The notes under the pieces are model-generated. The model was not told where the DNA came from. It did no database searches and was given only the letters and a program-made list of their open reading frames with translations. The position numbers and the translations under genes are program-made. From contig CAZHCK010000011.1 of assembly GCA_964530915.1 (NCBI GenBank), forward strand, positions 1 through 44,665: a stretch of DNA of 44,665 nucleotides, written 5' to 3'. Below, in pieces: positions 15,931 through 25,300 of this stretch (its first letter is position 1; the number at the start of each line of letters is the position of its first letter). The DNA comes from Cloacibacterium sp964530915 (GTDB lineage: Bacteria; Bacteroidota; Bacteroidia; Flavobacteriales; Weeksellaceae).

Positions 15931-15960
15931 AAAAAAAGCACCACTCTATAAGAATGATGC
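15931..15960 (-). terminator. Terminator after the AHSA1 gene
   Basis: On the minus strand GCATCATTC pairs with GAGTGGTGC, with two G-U pairs and a 5-base loop, and is followed by seven T. Confidence 0.75.
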
Positions 15961-15987
15961 CTAATATTTAATAAATTTTAAGAATTT

Positions 15988-16410
15988 TTAGTTTTCAACA
16001 AAATTTTTCAAAGCTTTGTTTAGGATTTCGTCCCAACCGTTTTGGAAATTTTCTTTCTTAAAATCAGCGCCTAGATGATCAAAGTTTTCTAAACCTTTGT
16101 GTGTAAGAGTAACCAGCGTTCCGTTGCTTTCTGGTTGAAGTTCCCATTTAACTAACGTTTTATCATGGGTATAATCAGGATATGTCCAAGAATGTTTTAA
16201 TTTTTTCTGAGGAATAATCTCTACGATTTCGCAGTGATGGTGTAATTTTTTTTCTTCTCCTTCAAAGAAATTAAAAGCGGCATGCTCTTTCAATTCGAAG
16301 TCTGGTATATTAAAATACCATTCTTTCATCTGTTCTCTATTCGTAATCGCATCCCAAACTTTTTCTATTGGTGCGTTTACTTTTACGCTGATTTTAACAT
16401 TATCGTGCAT
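15988..16410 (-). CDS. SRPBCC/AHSA1-domain protein
   Basis: This protein of about 140 residues is a single START-like SRPBCC domain of the AHSA1 branch, a hydrophobic-ligand or chaperone-associated fold. The frame is open to 16437, but the ATG at 16410 places the canonical KISVKVNAPIEKVWDAIT strand-helix at the N-terminus. Further family blocks are REQMKEWYF and the C-terminal LTHKGLENF with GWDEILNKALKNFVEN. It ends a run of small-domain genes (15988-17889) on the same strand. Its ligand is unknown. Confidence 0.85.
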   Translation of the reverse strand: MHDNVKISVKVNAPIEKVWDAITNREQMKEWYFNIPDFELKEHAAFNFFEGEEKKLHHHCEIVEIIPQKKLKHSWTYPDYTHDKTLVKWELQPESNGTLVTLTHKGLENFDHLGADFKKENFQNGWDEILNKALKNFVEN

Positions 16411-16471
16411 AGCGTTATCATTTTTAAGATTGAACAATTATTTATACTCGAATTTACAAAAAATATCTTGA

Positions 16472-16918
16472 TTAATGTTGCTGAAATTTATCAGGGTCAT
16501 CATAGTTCACCATCCATTGAATACCAAACCTGTCTTCCCACATTCCGAAATATGCTCCCCAAAAAGTATCTTGTAATGGCATCGTTACATTTCCTCCTTC
16601 TGAAAGTCCGTTAAATAATTTTTCTGCTTCAGCTCTAGATTGTGTATTGAGTGAAATTGCAAAATTATTTCCTTTGGTAATCTTATGAATTCCTGGCATA
16701 GAATCGCTTCCCATCAAAACAGTTTCTGTAGAAATAGGAAGTGTAACGTGCATGATTCTGTTTTTATGTTCTTCAGAAAGTGGTGGCATTCCTTCTTGTG
16801 GAGGCATTTCGCCGAATCTGTTCCACATAGGAATTTCTCCTCCTAAAACCGATTGATAAAACGTGAATGCCGCTTCGCATTCTCCATCAAAAGTAAGATA
16901 AATGTTTGCTGTAGCCAT
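16472..16918 (-). CDS. VOC-superfamily protein, PhnB-like
   Basis: This 148-residue protein is of the PhnB/DUF1338-like branch of the vicinal oxygen chelate superfamily. The start ATANIYLTFDGECEAAFTFYQ, the GGNVTMPLQDTFWGAYFGMW segment and the DRFGIQWMVNYD end are typical. Many members of this branch have no known substrate. It lies between the AHSA1 gene and a second VOC gene. Confidence 0.9.
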   Translation of the reverse strand: MATANIYLTFDGECEAAFTFYQSVLGGEIPMWNRFGEMPPQEGMPPLSEEHKNRIMHVTLPISTETVLMGSDSMPGIHKITKGNNFAISLNTQSRAEAEKLFNGLSEGGNVTMPLQDTFWGAYFGMWEDRFGIQWMVNYDDPDKFQQH

Positions 16919-16978
16919 AGTATTAATATTTGTAGATTGGGTTTAAAAAATTAACAAAATAGAATTTACTTTCCCTTT

Positions 16979-17431
16979 TTATCTGTGTTGGTCTATTAAA
17001 ATAGAATTTCCGTCAGGGTCTGTTAAGACTATGTATTCAGGACCTTTTGTGGTTTCATTTGCCTCTCTGTCTACTTTCACTCCCTTTTCTTTCAGTTTTT
17101 TCTGAATTTCTCTTACATCAGTAAAAGGGTTAACTTCTGATGCTGATTGGTCCCAACCTGGATTAAAAGTAAGCGTATTCTCTTCTATATATCCTTGGAA
17201 AAGCCCAATAACTGTACTTCCGTTTTTTAAAACAATCCAATTTTGGTCAATATTTCCAGCTTTGTAGGTGAATCCCAGTTTTTCGTAAAATTCAACAGAT
17301 TTTTTAATATCTTTTACTTTAAGACTTATTGAAAATGCTCCTAATTCCATATTTTTTTGATTTGAAGTATTATTTTCTTGAGCAAAAGCTAATTGCGAAA
17401 GCAACAGAAAACTAAATAATATTTTTTTCAT
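16979..17431 (-). CDS. VOC/glyoxalase-fold protein with a signal peptide
   Basis: This 150-residue protein is a small VOC (glyoxalase/bleomycin-resistance fold) domain: FSISLKVKDIKKSVEFYEKLGF and the end PEYIVLTDPDGNSILIDQHR. Unusually the frame starts with a convincing signal peptide, MKKILFSFLLLSQLAFAQ, so the product is predicted to be exported. Translation from the internal Met28 (NMELGAFS) would give a cytosolic form, but the signal peptide is too regular to be chance. It begins two bases after the DUF1569 stop codon, so the two genes are one operon. Confidence 0.85.
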   Translation of the reverse strand: MKKILFSFLLLSQLAFAQENNTSNQKNMELGAFSISLKVKDIKKSVEFYEKLGFTYKAGNIDQNWIVLKNGSTVIGLFQGYIEENTLTFNPGWDQSASEVNPFTDVREIQKKLKEKGVKVDREANETTKGPEYIVLTDPDGNSILIDQHR

Positions 17432-17433
17432 GT

Positions 17434-17889
17434 TTAAACTCCAAATTGATCTAAATGATGATTGAGATGTTTCGCAAACATATTATTCCAACCTTGAGCC
17501 GTCATTTTTCCGAAATTAATGTTTTCTTTTCCTTCGAAAGCTTCTCTACCCAATTGTTGCACACGCTGAATATTGCCAATTAATTTGGCTTTTTCTTCTT
17601 CAAAGTTTCTCTCATCTGCAATGATAAAAGCAGGACTTGTTGGTAAACTCTGTTTATACGGAATTTCGTTGGTGATTTTCGGTTTTACAAACCTCGAAAG
17701 TAAAAATTTAGCAATAAAACTAGGCTTTGGAAATTTTTCTGGCGTAAAAGTTAAGTCATAGGCTACATTTAAATGTGCTAAAACTTGGTCTACACTCATT
17801 TTTCCCCATTTTCTTTGGGTTTCTGGTGTTAAATTATTGATTCTATTGATGTACTCTTGCGCATCTTTTGCATCAAAAACGTTTTGCAT
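17434..17889 (-). CDS. DUF1569 family protein
   Basis: This 151-residue protein matches the DUF1569 family, small helical proteins related to the DinB/YfiT fold. The signature parts are the AQEYINRINNLTPETQRKWGKMSVDQVLAHLN helix pair and the C-terminal MTAQGWNNMFAKHLNHHLDQFGV, whose histidines could bind metal as in DinB-fold enzymes. The function is not known. A TAACTTTG -7 box lies at 17912-17919, so this gene is probably the promoter-proximal member of the small-domain cluster. Confidence 0.87.
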   Translation of the reverse strand: MQNVFDAKDAQEYINRINNLTPETQRKWGKMSVDQVLAHLNVAYDLTFTPEKFPKPSFIAKFLLSRFVKPKITNEIPYKQSLPTSPAFIIADERNFEEEKAKLIGNIQRVQQLGREAFEGKENINFGKMTAQGWNNMFAKHLNHHLDQFGV

Positions 17890-17911
17890 GGATTTTATTT
17901 TTAGAGAATCT

Positions 17912-17919
17912 CAAAGTTA
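17912..17919 (-). promoter_or_regulatory. Promoter -7 box TAACTTTG for the DUF1569 gene
   Basis: TAACTTTG on the minus strand matches TAnnTTTG, 22 bases before the ATG at 17889. A TTG is present upstream but at a longer than usual spacing of about 23 bases. Confidence 0.45.
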
Positions 17920-17996
17920 ATTGAAATTTCTAAAACGCCTACCAAAAGAATCTTAAAAATATGATAAAATTTAGAAAACTAAAATCGTTTTTGACT

Positions 17997-18557
17997 TTAA
18001 ATATCACTTCTGATGCGGCTTAATGTCTCCTGAGAAATTCCCAAATAAGACGCAATCATTCCGAGTGGAGCTCTGAGAATAATATTAGGATTTTCTTCTA
18101 AAAGTTGAATGTACTTTTCTTTTGCTGTCATATATTGCAGCGAAGAAATTCTGTGCGACATCTCTATCATTAAGTTTCCTAGAATATATCTGCTGAAATT
18201 TGCCGCAGTAAGCGAAACGGAGCATAATTCTTCTAATTTATTGAAATTACAAGTGGTAATTACAGATTTTTCTAATGTTTCAATGTTGTTTCGAGTAGGC
18301 TGATTCTTAAAAAGCGTATCGATATTGGCCGTAATCTTGCCTTCGGAATAAAAATTAGTGGTGATATCTTTTCCGTTTTCATAGTAAAACATTCTTAGCA
18401 AACCTTCATCTACAAAGAAAACAGTATGATTGTATTGATTTTGTTTGCTCAATATTTCTCCTTTTTCAAAGACTTTTGTTTCACATTCTTCATTTAAAAA
18501 ACGCTCTATTTCTGCATCTACCTTAATGTGCTTATTAAGTTCTTGAATTAATTTCAT
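17997..18557 (-). CDS. Crp/Fnr-family transcriptional regulator
   Basis: This protein of about 186 residues has a cyclic-nucleotide-binding-type beta-roll (VFEKGEILSKQNQYNHTVFFVDEGLLRMFYYENGKDITTNF) followed by a helical dimer segment and a winged helix with the recognition helix SQETLSRIRSDI. The frame is open to 18671, but that extension runs through a terminator hairpin. The ATG starting MKLIQELNKHI is preceded by TAATTTTG (18575-18582). The effector is not predictable. Its C-terminus ends at the recognition helix, as is usual in this Bacteroidota group. It could regulate the neighbouring efflux or small-domain genes. Confidence 0.88.
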   Translation of the reverse strand: MKLIQELNKHIKVDAEIERFLNEECETKVFEKGEILSKQNQYNHTVFFVDEGLLRMFYYENGKDITTNFYSEGKITANIDTLFKNQPTRNNIETLEKSVITTCNFNKLEELCSVSLTAANFSRYILGNLMIEMSHRISSLQYMTAKEKYIQLLEENPNIILRAPLGMIASYLGISQETLSRIRSDI

Positions 18558-18585
18558 GAAAACTAAATTTCTGGCAAAATTACAC

Positions 18586-18617
18586 AAAAAAGGCGTTTCA
18601 GTAAACTGAAACGCCTT
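18586..18617 (-). terminator. Terminator of the TolC-HlyD-ABC-2 operon
   Basis: A 13-bp perfect stem (core GGCGTTTCAGT with its complement) is followed on the minus strand by a six-base T run that includes the last stem bases. It separates the ABC-2 gene from the Crp-like gene. Confidence 0.92.
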
Positions 18618-18648
18618 CGAATAAACATTAATAAAAAAACTATATGGA

Positions 18649-19845
18649 TTAAACGAACCTCTGGTCGTCATAATCTTCAGAGAGATGATATTCTTTGAAC
18701 AGCATTTTGATTTTGATTTTCAAAGCTATCCAGCCTAAAAGGAAATAAACCCAACCTAAAATAAACAAGTGCCAGAAATATTTTTTGGTTAAAAAATCTG
18801 AACCTTTTTCTACTACCATAATCTTCAATGCTTCTAAATATGGGGTTAAAGGAATAATTTTAGTGAAATAAGTAATGAAATCTGGCATCGCATAATTTGG
18901 CCAAGTAAATCCACTGATGATAAACGCCGGCGAAGCAATCACCATTAAAATCTGAGTCGCTTTAAGCGCATCTGGAACCAGAATACTTACCAAAACCCCT
19001 AAATTAGTTGCTGCTACTACAAAAATTGCAGTTATCAAGAAGAAATTCATGGCGTTTTCTGGAAGTGGAATTTTAAAATACAAACTGCATAAGTAAAAAA
19101 CCAAAATATTTAAATTGGAAAAAATCCAAACGGGTAAACATTTAATCGCCATTACCAAAATCGCATATTTGTGTTTTCCTGCAAAATCTTTTATGAAAGA
19201 ATCTCTTTTAAATTCCTCGGAAAACGTAACTGCCATCGCCAAAAGAATGACTTGCTGTAAAACTACTGCCATCATTGCTGGCCACATGAAAATTAAGTAA
19301 TTACTTGTGGTGTTAAAAAGCGTAATATAATTGGCTTTATAAGGTTCTATATTGGCTTTTGCTTGGTCTGCATTCATTCCTTTTTTCTGCAAGGCTTTCA
19401 TTTCTGCACCTGCTGAAAAAGTTCCCAAGGTTAATTGAATCGCTTTTGAAGCAAAATTAGCGGTCAACACATTCGAAGTATTGAGATAAACGTTAATTTC
19501 TGGATATTTCTTTTGCAGCATATTCGCCTCAAAACGTTCAGGAATAATCACTACTGCTCCTGCTTCTGTTTTGATGACCTCATCTTTCAAAATCGCTGGT
19601 TCTTCTACATAATTTAGCACTTTAAGCGTTTGATTATCATCTAACATATCAACAATTTGATTAGACAATGGAGTTTGGTCATGATTAATTACAATCACTG
19701 GAATGTCTGTCACTTTTCCCTTTTCATAGGTAAAACCTAATAAAAGGGCATAGAAAATGGGTGCAATAAAAAATACAGAAAGCATGGTTTTGTTCGCGAA
19801 GAACAAATGAAACTCTCTTTTTAAAAGGTATCTTAACTGTTTCAT
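18649..19845 (-). CDS. ABC-2-type permease (YhhJ/YbhR-like)
   Basis: This 398-residue protein is an ABC-2 permease. One N-terminal membrane helix (TMLSVFFIAPIFYALLLGF) is followed by a periplasmic domain of about 140 residues and a cluster of five C-terminal helices, including the conserved MVIASPAFIISGFTWPNYAMP motif. Such permeases normally need an ATP-binding partner, but none is encoded in this operon. The upstream genes code for a HlyD-type adaptor and a TolC-type channel, as in the YhiI-YhhJ systems. The pump probably exports a small molecule or drug. Confidence 0.9.
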   Translation of the reverse strand: MKQLRYLLKREFHLFFANKTMLSVFFIAPIFYALLLGFTYEKGKVTDIPVIVINHDQTPLSNQIVDMLDDNQTLKVLNYVEEPAILKDEVIKTEAGAVVIIPERFEANMLQKKYPEINVYLNTSNVLTANFASKAIQLTLGTFSAGAEMKALQKKGMNADQAKANIEPYKANYITLFNTTSNYLIFMWPAMMAVVLQQVILLAMAVTFSEEFKRDSFIKDFAGKHKYAILVMAIKCLPVWIFSNLNILVFYLCSLYFKIPLPENAMNFFLITAIFVVAATNLGVLVSILVPDALKATQILMVIASPAFIISGFTWPNYAMPDFITYFTKIIPLTPYLEALKIMVVEKGSDFLTKKYFWHLFILGWVYFLLGWIALKIKIKMLFKEYHLSEDYDDQRFV

Positions 19846-19868
19846 TTTTGTAAATTTTTAAGTCAAGA

Positions 19869-20828
19869 TTATTTTAAAGTTACGCTAGAATTCACCAAAA
19901 TATTATTCACTTTTGCTCTGTCTGTAGGAATTACTTTAATTTCGTAAACCGCATCTTCTGGTTGATAATCGGGGAAAGCTGTGGTAATATCTGCATATTT
20001 TGTCAATTGCTTTATGGAAACTATTTTTCCAGAAAACTCTTGATTTCCGTAAGTGAATTTCATATTCACGGTCATTCCTTTTTGATATTTAGAAATTTTA
20101 CTTTCTGGAATGGTAAAACGGAAATAAGTAGAGTTCGGAATATAGCCGTTAAATAAAGCATAACCAGCAGTTGCTAATTCACCTACATTTAGAGAAATGG
20201 TTTCGATTTCCATATCATTGGTTGCGATAATATATCTTTCAGAATAGGCAACATTAGCTTCTTGAAGGACACCTCTCGCTTGATTTTCTTGACCAATTGC
20301 CATTTCTATTTTTTCTAATCTTGTACCGATTTCTACATCGTGCAATTCTGCATTTACTGCATCATATTGAGCTTTTGCGCCTTGTAATTTTGCGAAAGCC
20401 TCATCATAATTTTGTGGAGAAAGCAAACTGTCTCTGTACATATTTTGCGCTCTTTTAAAAGATTTTTGAGCATATTCATATTGTTCTGCTAACCCTTTTT
20501 GTTTGGCTTTTAACTGACGAAGTTGGTCTGCGGTTGCTCCGTTTTTCGCCAATTGTGCTTGTGCAGTGGCTGCAGCCGTTGCTCCTTTTGCTTGAGCAAT
20601 TTTCGCGGAAACTTCTGGAACATCTAACATTGCAAGAGTATCTCCTGCTTTTACAGTTTGTCCTTCTTCTACATAAATTTTTAAAATTCTACCAGTAACT
20701 TTTGGCGCGAAAGAAACAATTTCTTTTTTGGTTTTTCCTTCGGTTAATTGTTGTGGAGTTTCATTTTTACAAGCTCCAAGAGAAAGTAAGGTTACTAAAA
20801 ATAAAGATTTTACAATATAGTTTTTCAT
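19869..20828 (-). CDS. HlyD-family adaptor lipoprotein (YhiI/YbhG-like)
   Basis: This 319-residue protein has a lipoprotein signal (LLSLGAC, Cys20), then the split lipoyl motif around FAPKVTGRILKIYVEEGQTV (about 40-59). A coiled-coil hairpin runs to about 190, and a beta-barrel portion follows. It is expected to be a lipid-anchored periplasmic adaptor between the ABC-2 permease encoded 23 bases downstream and the TolC-type channel upstream. Confidence 0.9.
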   Translation of the reverse strand: MKNYIVKSLFLVTLLSLGACKNETPQQLTEGKTKKEIVSFAPKVTGRILKIYVEEGQTVKAGDTLAMLDVPEVSAKIAQAKGATAAATAQAQLAKNGATADQLRQLKAKQKGLAEQYEYAQKSFKRAQNMYRDSLLSPQNYDEAFAKLQGAKAQYDAVNAELHDVEIGTRLEKIEMAIGQENQARGVLQEANVAYSERYIIATNDMEIETISLNVGELATAGYALFNGYIPNSTYFRFTIPESKISKYQKGMTVNMKFTYGNQEFSGKIVSIKQLTKYADITTAFPDYQPEDAVYEIKVIPTDRAKVNNILVNSSVTLK

Positions 20829-20864
20829 TGGATTAAAATATTTAATTGATTAATGTTTATAGTT

Positions 20865-22271
20865 TTATAGTTTTTCTAAGTTTAAATTTTGAGTAGATTT
20901 CATCAGTTCTACCGCTGCTCTTCTTTGGTTGAAAACAGCAGTTTGATATTCTAATTCTGCGTTTTCTAAATCGTTTTCTGCTTCTATCAATTGAGTAGAT
21001 TTAATCAAACCATATCTGAATTCTTTTTCGGCTTGTGTCATTGCATTTTTAGCAATTTGTTTTGCCTTAGCTTTTAGGTCTACTTGCGCATTTGCAATGT
21101 TGTAATTGGTTTGATTATTGGCTAAATTGAGTTGTAATTTTCTTTCGGCATCAGATTTTTTACTTTCTAAAATCTCTCTTTCAATTTTTGCTTTTTCTAC
21201 TTCATGTTTTCCTTCATTTCCATCAAAAACATCCCATTTAAAACCAATTCCTGCTTGAAAAATGGGCAATAAATTAAGATTGGTTAAATCATAATCTAAC
21301 TTTGCGCCAGTTCCCGGCATTAATTCTTTTGATGAAGAAAGATTGGTATTATAAAATCCCATGTATGAAAGTGAAGTCATGGCTTGAACTTTCGGAATCC
21401 ACCACGTTTTTTCTGCTTTTATTTTAGCATCAATGGCTTTAATCCCAAAATCCAAAGCTTTTAATTCTGCTCTATTTTCGATGGTTTTATCGGTTACCAA
21501 ATAATCTATTTTTTCTAAATCAGGATGGATGAGAGCAATTCTCTCTTTTTCAATTCCCGTTAAAACATTTAATTGCGTAATCAGCAACTCTTTTTTACCT
21601 TCGTATTCTACCATTTTAGAATCCAAAGTAGCTTGTGCCAATTCTATTTTTTTGTAATCATAAGGAGTAATCAAACCATAACCTAAAGCTTTTTCTGCTG
21701 TTTTTTTATTGGCATCGAGACGTTTTTTGCTTTCATCTAAAACTTTTTTAGATTCTATCACGAGTGCAAATTGATCATAAGCTTTAGAAATCTGAGTAAT
21801 GACTTCGTCTTGATTTTTAATCTGCAAAGCTTGAGTGGCATTATTTTTCTCGGTCAAAGCTTGTTTCAGATATTTTACTTTTCCACCAGAATAAAGAAGC
21901 GCTTTTGCTTCCACTTTTGCGGCTGCATCAAAACCCGACAAAGTAAAATTATTGTCAAAAGTTCCTTCTGGAAAAACGGCACCCGGAAAAATAGGTTTAA
22001 TCGCAGGAATGGCAATTTCTGGTGAAAGGAATTTTGCCGTAGCATTTAAATATTCGCCTTTTCCTGAAATTTCAACTTTGGGTAAGAAAATGTCTTTTAA
22101 TTTTTGTTGATCTAATCCATTTGCTTTAGATTCTAAGTTTTGTTGTTCTATGGCAGCATCTTTACTCATCGCTGCGTCTACCAATTCCTTGAATGAAGGA
22201 GCAGTTTGCGCAGAGAAGGACAAAGGAAAGCCCATCATTGCTGTAAAAATTAATGTTTTATAGTTTTTCAT
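20865..22271 (-). CDS. TolC-family outer-membrane protein
   Basis: The frame opens at 22337, but the ATG at 22271 gives a proper signal peptide (MKNYKTLIFTAMMGFPLSFSAQ) and a 468-residue product. The two TolC repeats are recognisable: KKTAEKALGYGLITPYDYKKIELA and QAEKEFRYGLIKSTQLIEAENDLENAE. It is the first gene of a three-gene efflux operon with adaptor and ABC-2 permease. A perfect TTTGACA-N2-TGTCAAA palindrome lies 52-67 bases upstream of the start. Confidence 0.9.
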   Translation of the reverse strand: MKNYKTLIFTAMMGFPLSFSAQTAPSFKELVDAAMSKDAAIEQQNLESKANGLDQQKLKDIFLPKVEISGKGEYLNATAKFLSPEIAIPAIKPIFPGAVFPEGTFDNNFTLSGFDAAAKVEAKALLYSGGKVKYLKQALTEKNNATQALQIKNQDEVITQISKAYDQFALVIESKKVLDESKKRLDANKKTAEKALGYGLITPYDYKKIELAQATLDSKMVEYEGKKELLITQLNVLTGIEKERIALIHPDLEKIDYLVTDKTIENRAELKALDFGIKAIDAKIKAEKTWWIPKVQAMTSLSYMGFYNTNLSSSKELMPGTGAKLDYDLTNLNLLPIFQAGIGFKWDVFDGNEGKHEVEKAKIEREILESKKSDAERKLQLNLANNQTNYNIANAQVDLKAKAKQIAKNAMTQAEKEFRYGLIKSTQLIEAENDLENAELEYQTAVFNQRRAAVELMKSTQNLNLEKL

Positions 22272-22322
22272 TTTTAATGTTTGTTTACAGATGCAAAGTT
22301 GCGACGATTGAAAAACTATTCC

Positions 22323-22338
22323 TTTGACATTTGTCAAA
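22323..22338 (-). promoter_or_regulatory. Candidate operator palindrome TTTGACA-N2-TGTCAAA
   Basis: A perfect 7-2-7 inverted repeat lies upstream of the TolC-HlyD-ABC-2 operon. The TTG inside its left arm, as read on the minus strand, stands 16 bases before TAGTTTTT, a weak -7 candidate. A bound dimeric regulator would then cover the -33 region. A CAACTTTG (22294-22301) is an alternative -7. Confidence 0.45.
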
Positions 22339-22341
22339 AAG

Positions 22342-22370
22342 TAAAAACGCCCACAAAAAATTTGTGGGCG
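22342..22370 (-). terminator. Terminator of the alpha-2-macroglobulin gene region / intergenic hairpin
   Basis: CGCCCACAAA pairs with TTTGTGGGCG (22348-22370) and is followed on the minus strand by TTTTT. It lies downstream of the macroglobulin coding end at 22398 and immediately upstream of the operator palindrome. Confidence 0.8.
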
Positions 22371-22397
22371 ATTTCATTTTAAATTTTCAACTTTCAA

Positions 22398-25300
22398 TTA
22401 TTCTTGAATCGAAACTTTCGTTCCTTGTGTATGGGCGTTCATTTGCGGAGCATAATAGTTCTGCATCGTAGTAATTCCGTTACTGAACGTTCCTGCTGCA
22501 TTACAAATATAATCGTACTCAAAAACGTATTTTCCTTTCGGCATATATTCTATGTAGAAATTGGTAGAAGCATCTTTCGTGACTTGATAATAACCCAAAT
22601 TATTCTTCCATTGATAGCCAGAAAGTACGTCAACTGGTTCAAAACCTGCCGCTCTCATATCTTTCAAATGAATAAATTCCATGTTTCTATCGGTGTTCAG
22701 AATCATTCTTACCGTTACTTTATCCCCGATTTTCAGCGGAGCATTTTCTGTAATTTTCTGCAATTCTTCACCATTTACCGTTTTCACTTTTTTGTACAAT
22801 TCTTTAGTAATAGAAATATAAGTTTCGGAAGATTTTATTTTGTCTAAATCTTCATAATATTGCCAGAATAAACCACCTTGTACAATTCCAGCACCTGATT
22901 TTGTAATGGTTACACTTGCTAAATTTTTATCTATTTTATCTGATTTCACAGCAGATTTTACGTAACCCGTTACTTTTGTATCAGGATTCACCAAATCTTT
23001 TCCACCCCAAATTATGTTAGCTTTATCGCTTTCCGCTGAAGTCCAAGATTTTCCAGAATTTAAAATCGTATAAATGACTTCAGCTGTACTTCTGGAAGTA
23101 TCCCAATTGGAAACTTCTTTCTGTGTAATCAACCAAATTTTCATTTCTTCTACAAAATTTTGGTCGGTAGTCAATTTATTGAAAGCTTCTAAAGCTCCAG
23201 CGTGATTCACGGTTTTAGAAGAATACCAACCCCAATCATTAAGATTTTGTTTCCAATAAACACCTTGCGTTTCGCTTTGTACGGAAGTTTCTTTAAGATA
23301 AGTCATTAATTTTTTAGAAATATCTTTCAAATTATAATCATCAAAAAGCAATGCCGCTCTGTGTAATCCAAAGAAAGTAAAGTCTTTAATATCTGCTTTT
23401 TTAGCTTTTGAAATGACTAAATCTTTCATCTTCTTGCCATCACCTTTTAGCGGATATTCTTTTTCCCAATAATGACGAGAATCTAAATAATCTAAAACAT
23501 AATTGCTCCAAACATTTTCTTTCTTCACCTCGAAATATCCGTTCACTTCATTGTCCACAAATTTCACCAAATTCGCCACCATTTCTTTTTGTTCAGAAGA
23601 TTGATAATCAGCCAAATTTCCTTTCAACCATTCATTAATTCTGCCTAAATTTTTCAAAATATACAATGAATTGTAGTACGAGCTTGGATAACCAGCGTAC
23701 CAAGAAAAACCGCCATCAGGATTTTGTAATTTTTTCAGTTCGCTCCAATCTTGCTGGATCGAATTACGCATATTATTTGTATCAAATAAAAGCGAAAGTT
23801 TCGCCATTTGTTCGGTTTCGTTTTTTGAATCTAAAACCCAAGGTGTTTCTTCTAACAACAATTGTTTTAATTCTTGATTTTTCTCGAGATTTGAGTTGAG
23901 TAAACCTTTAGATTGATATTCATCGAAAACAGTTTTCAGTTTCGGATTGGCTTTGAAAATTTCAGACGCTAAAACATCGGCAAACCATTTATTGAAAATC
24001 ACATCCGCAGAAAGATTGTTGTCATTTTTAAGACTTGGCAACGCAAAAATCACTTCCCAAATTGGATTGGTCGTCAATTCTAAAGTATTAGAAACATTTG
24101 TTGCGGTTTTAGACGTATTATTTTTCAAATTTTCTAAAACAAAAGTCTTGGTTTGACCTTCTTTCACAAAAACCGGAACTGCATCTGTTACCAACATTCT
24201 ATTTGGAAGAACCGCGATTGCTTTTTGTTCACCATCAGAAAATTGACTAGCTTTTGCTACGTTTTTAATGATGATAGAAGAAACGCCATTCGGAACTTTT
24301 ACATTCCATTGAACAGTGGTACTTCCATTTGCATTCAGAACAAAAGATTTCTGAATGTCTTTCAATTCAAATTTTGAAGAAATGTCTTCATTGGTAAAAG
24401 CGTCTAAAATCTGTAATTGCGCTGTTCCGTTTAAATTTTTAGAAGATAAGTTTGCCAATTTTGACTTGAAAACCATTTCATCACCTTCTCTCAAAAATCT
24501 AGGATAATTCGGTGTTACAGAAAAATCTTTTTGTGTAATCACCGTTTTTTCTAAAGTTGCTGCTTGCGCATCTTTAGTATGAGCCAGAAACATCAGTTTC
24601 CATTGTGTAAGAGCTTCTGGAGAAGTAAATTCAAAAGATACATTTCCATTTTTATCCGTCATTAAATTCGGATAGAAAAATGCGGTTTCGTTGAGATTTT
24701 GACGAACTTTTATATTTTCTAAATTTTCTTTTTTCTTTGCATACCCAACCACAACAACTTGGTCAATTTCCTTAGATTGTGCAGAATCTGTTACAGCTTC
24801 TGCCTTCATTGAAGCCATTCCTCTAATTTTTATTTCTTTATTTGCACCAGGAACCGCTGAAGAAACCTGAATTCCAGGAGTTCTTCCTTGCAATTTATCG
24901 GTTATTATTGAACCATCAAACCAATCAAAATCAGGTCTATTAACACCGAAATTATTAAAATATTTTAGTCTTTTGCTGTAATATTTTTGGTCTAAACTTT
25001 CATTGATGCCGTATTGAGAAATCCAGTAAGGTTTGCTGTAAAGACTTTGCCAAGAATAAGTATTTACCGCAAATTGGTCTAAAGATTTATCATACATATT
25101 TGCTAGAACTTCGGCAGTTACTTTTTCTTTGGCATCGCCAGAAATTTTCACACTCCATTTTTCTTTGGAATTCGGTTGTAATTTATCTCTAAACGTTACC
25201 AATTCTATTTTCAAAGGCTTTTTATCCGAAGAAATTTTCACATCTTGCGAAACAGTTTGCACATCATTGAAAGCAATCATTTGAAACTGAATATTCAGAT

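Noticed and set aside
17997..18671. Longer Crp-like protein starting at 18671
   Set aside because: The extra 38 residues are encoded by a perfect terminator hairpin and its flanks, and a -7 box plus ATG support the start at 18557.
22404..22847. A 147-residue plus-strand frame opposite the end of the macroglobulin gene
   Set aside because: It is the reverse reading of a clearly coding region with no recognisable domain.
24730..24900. A fragment of a real SusC/TonB-dependent receptor gene overlapping the macroglobulin
   Set aside because: The motifs are in the macroglobulin frame, in permuted order, with continuous open frame on both sides and no barrel sequence.
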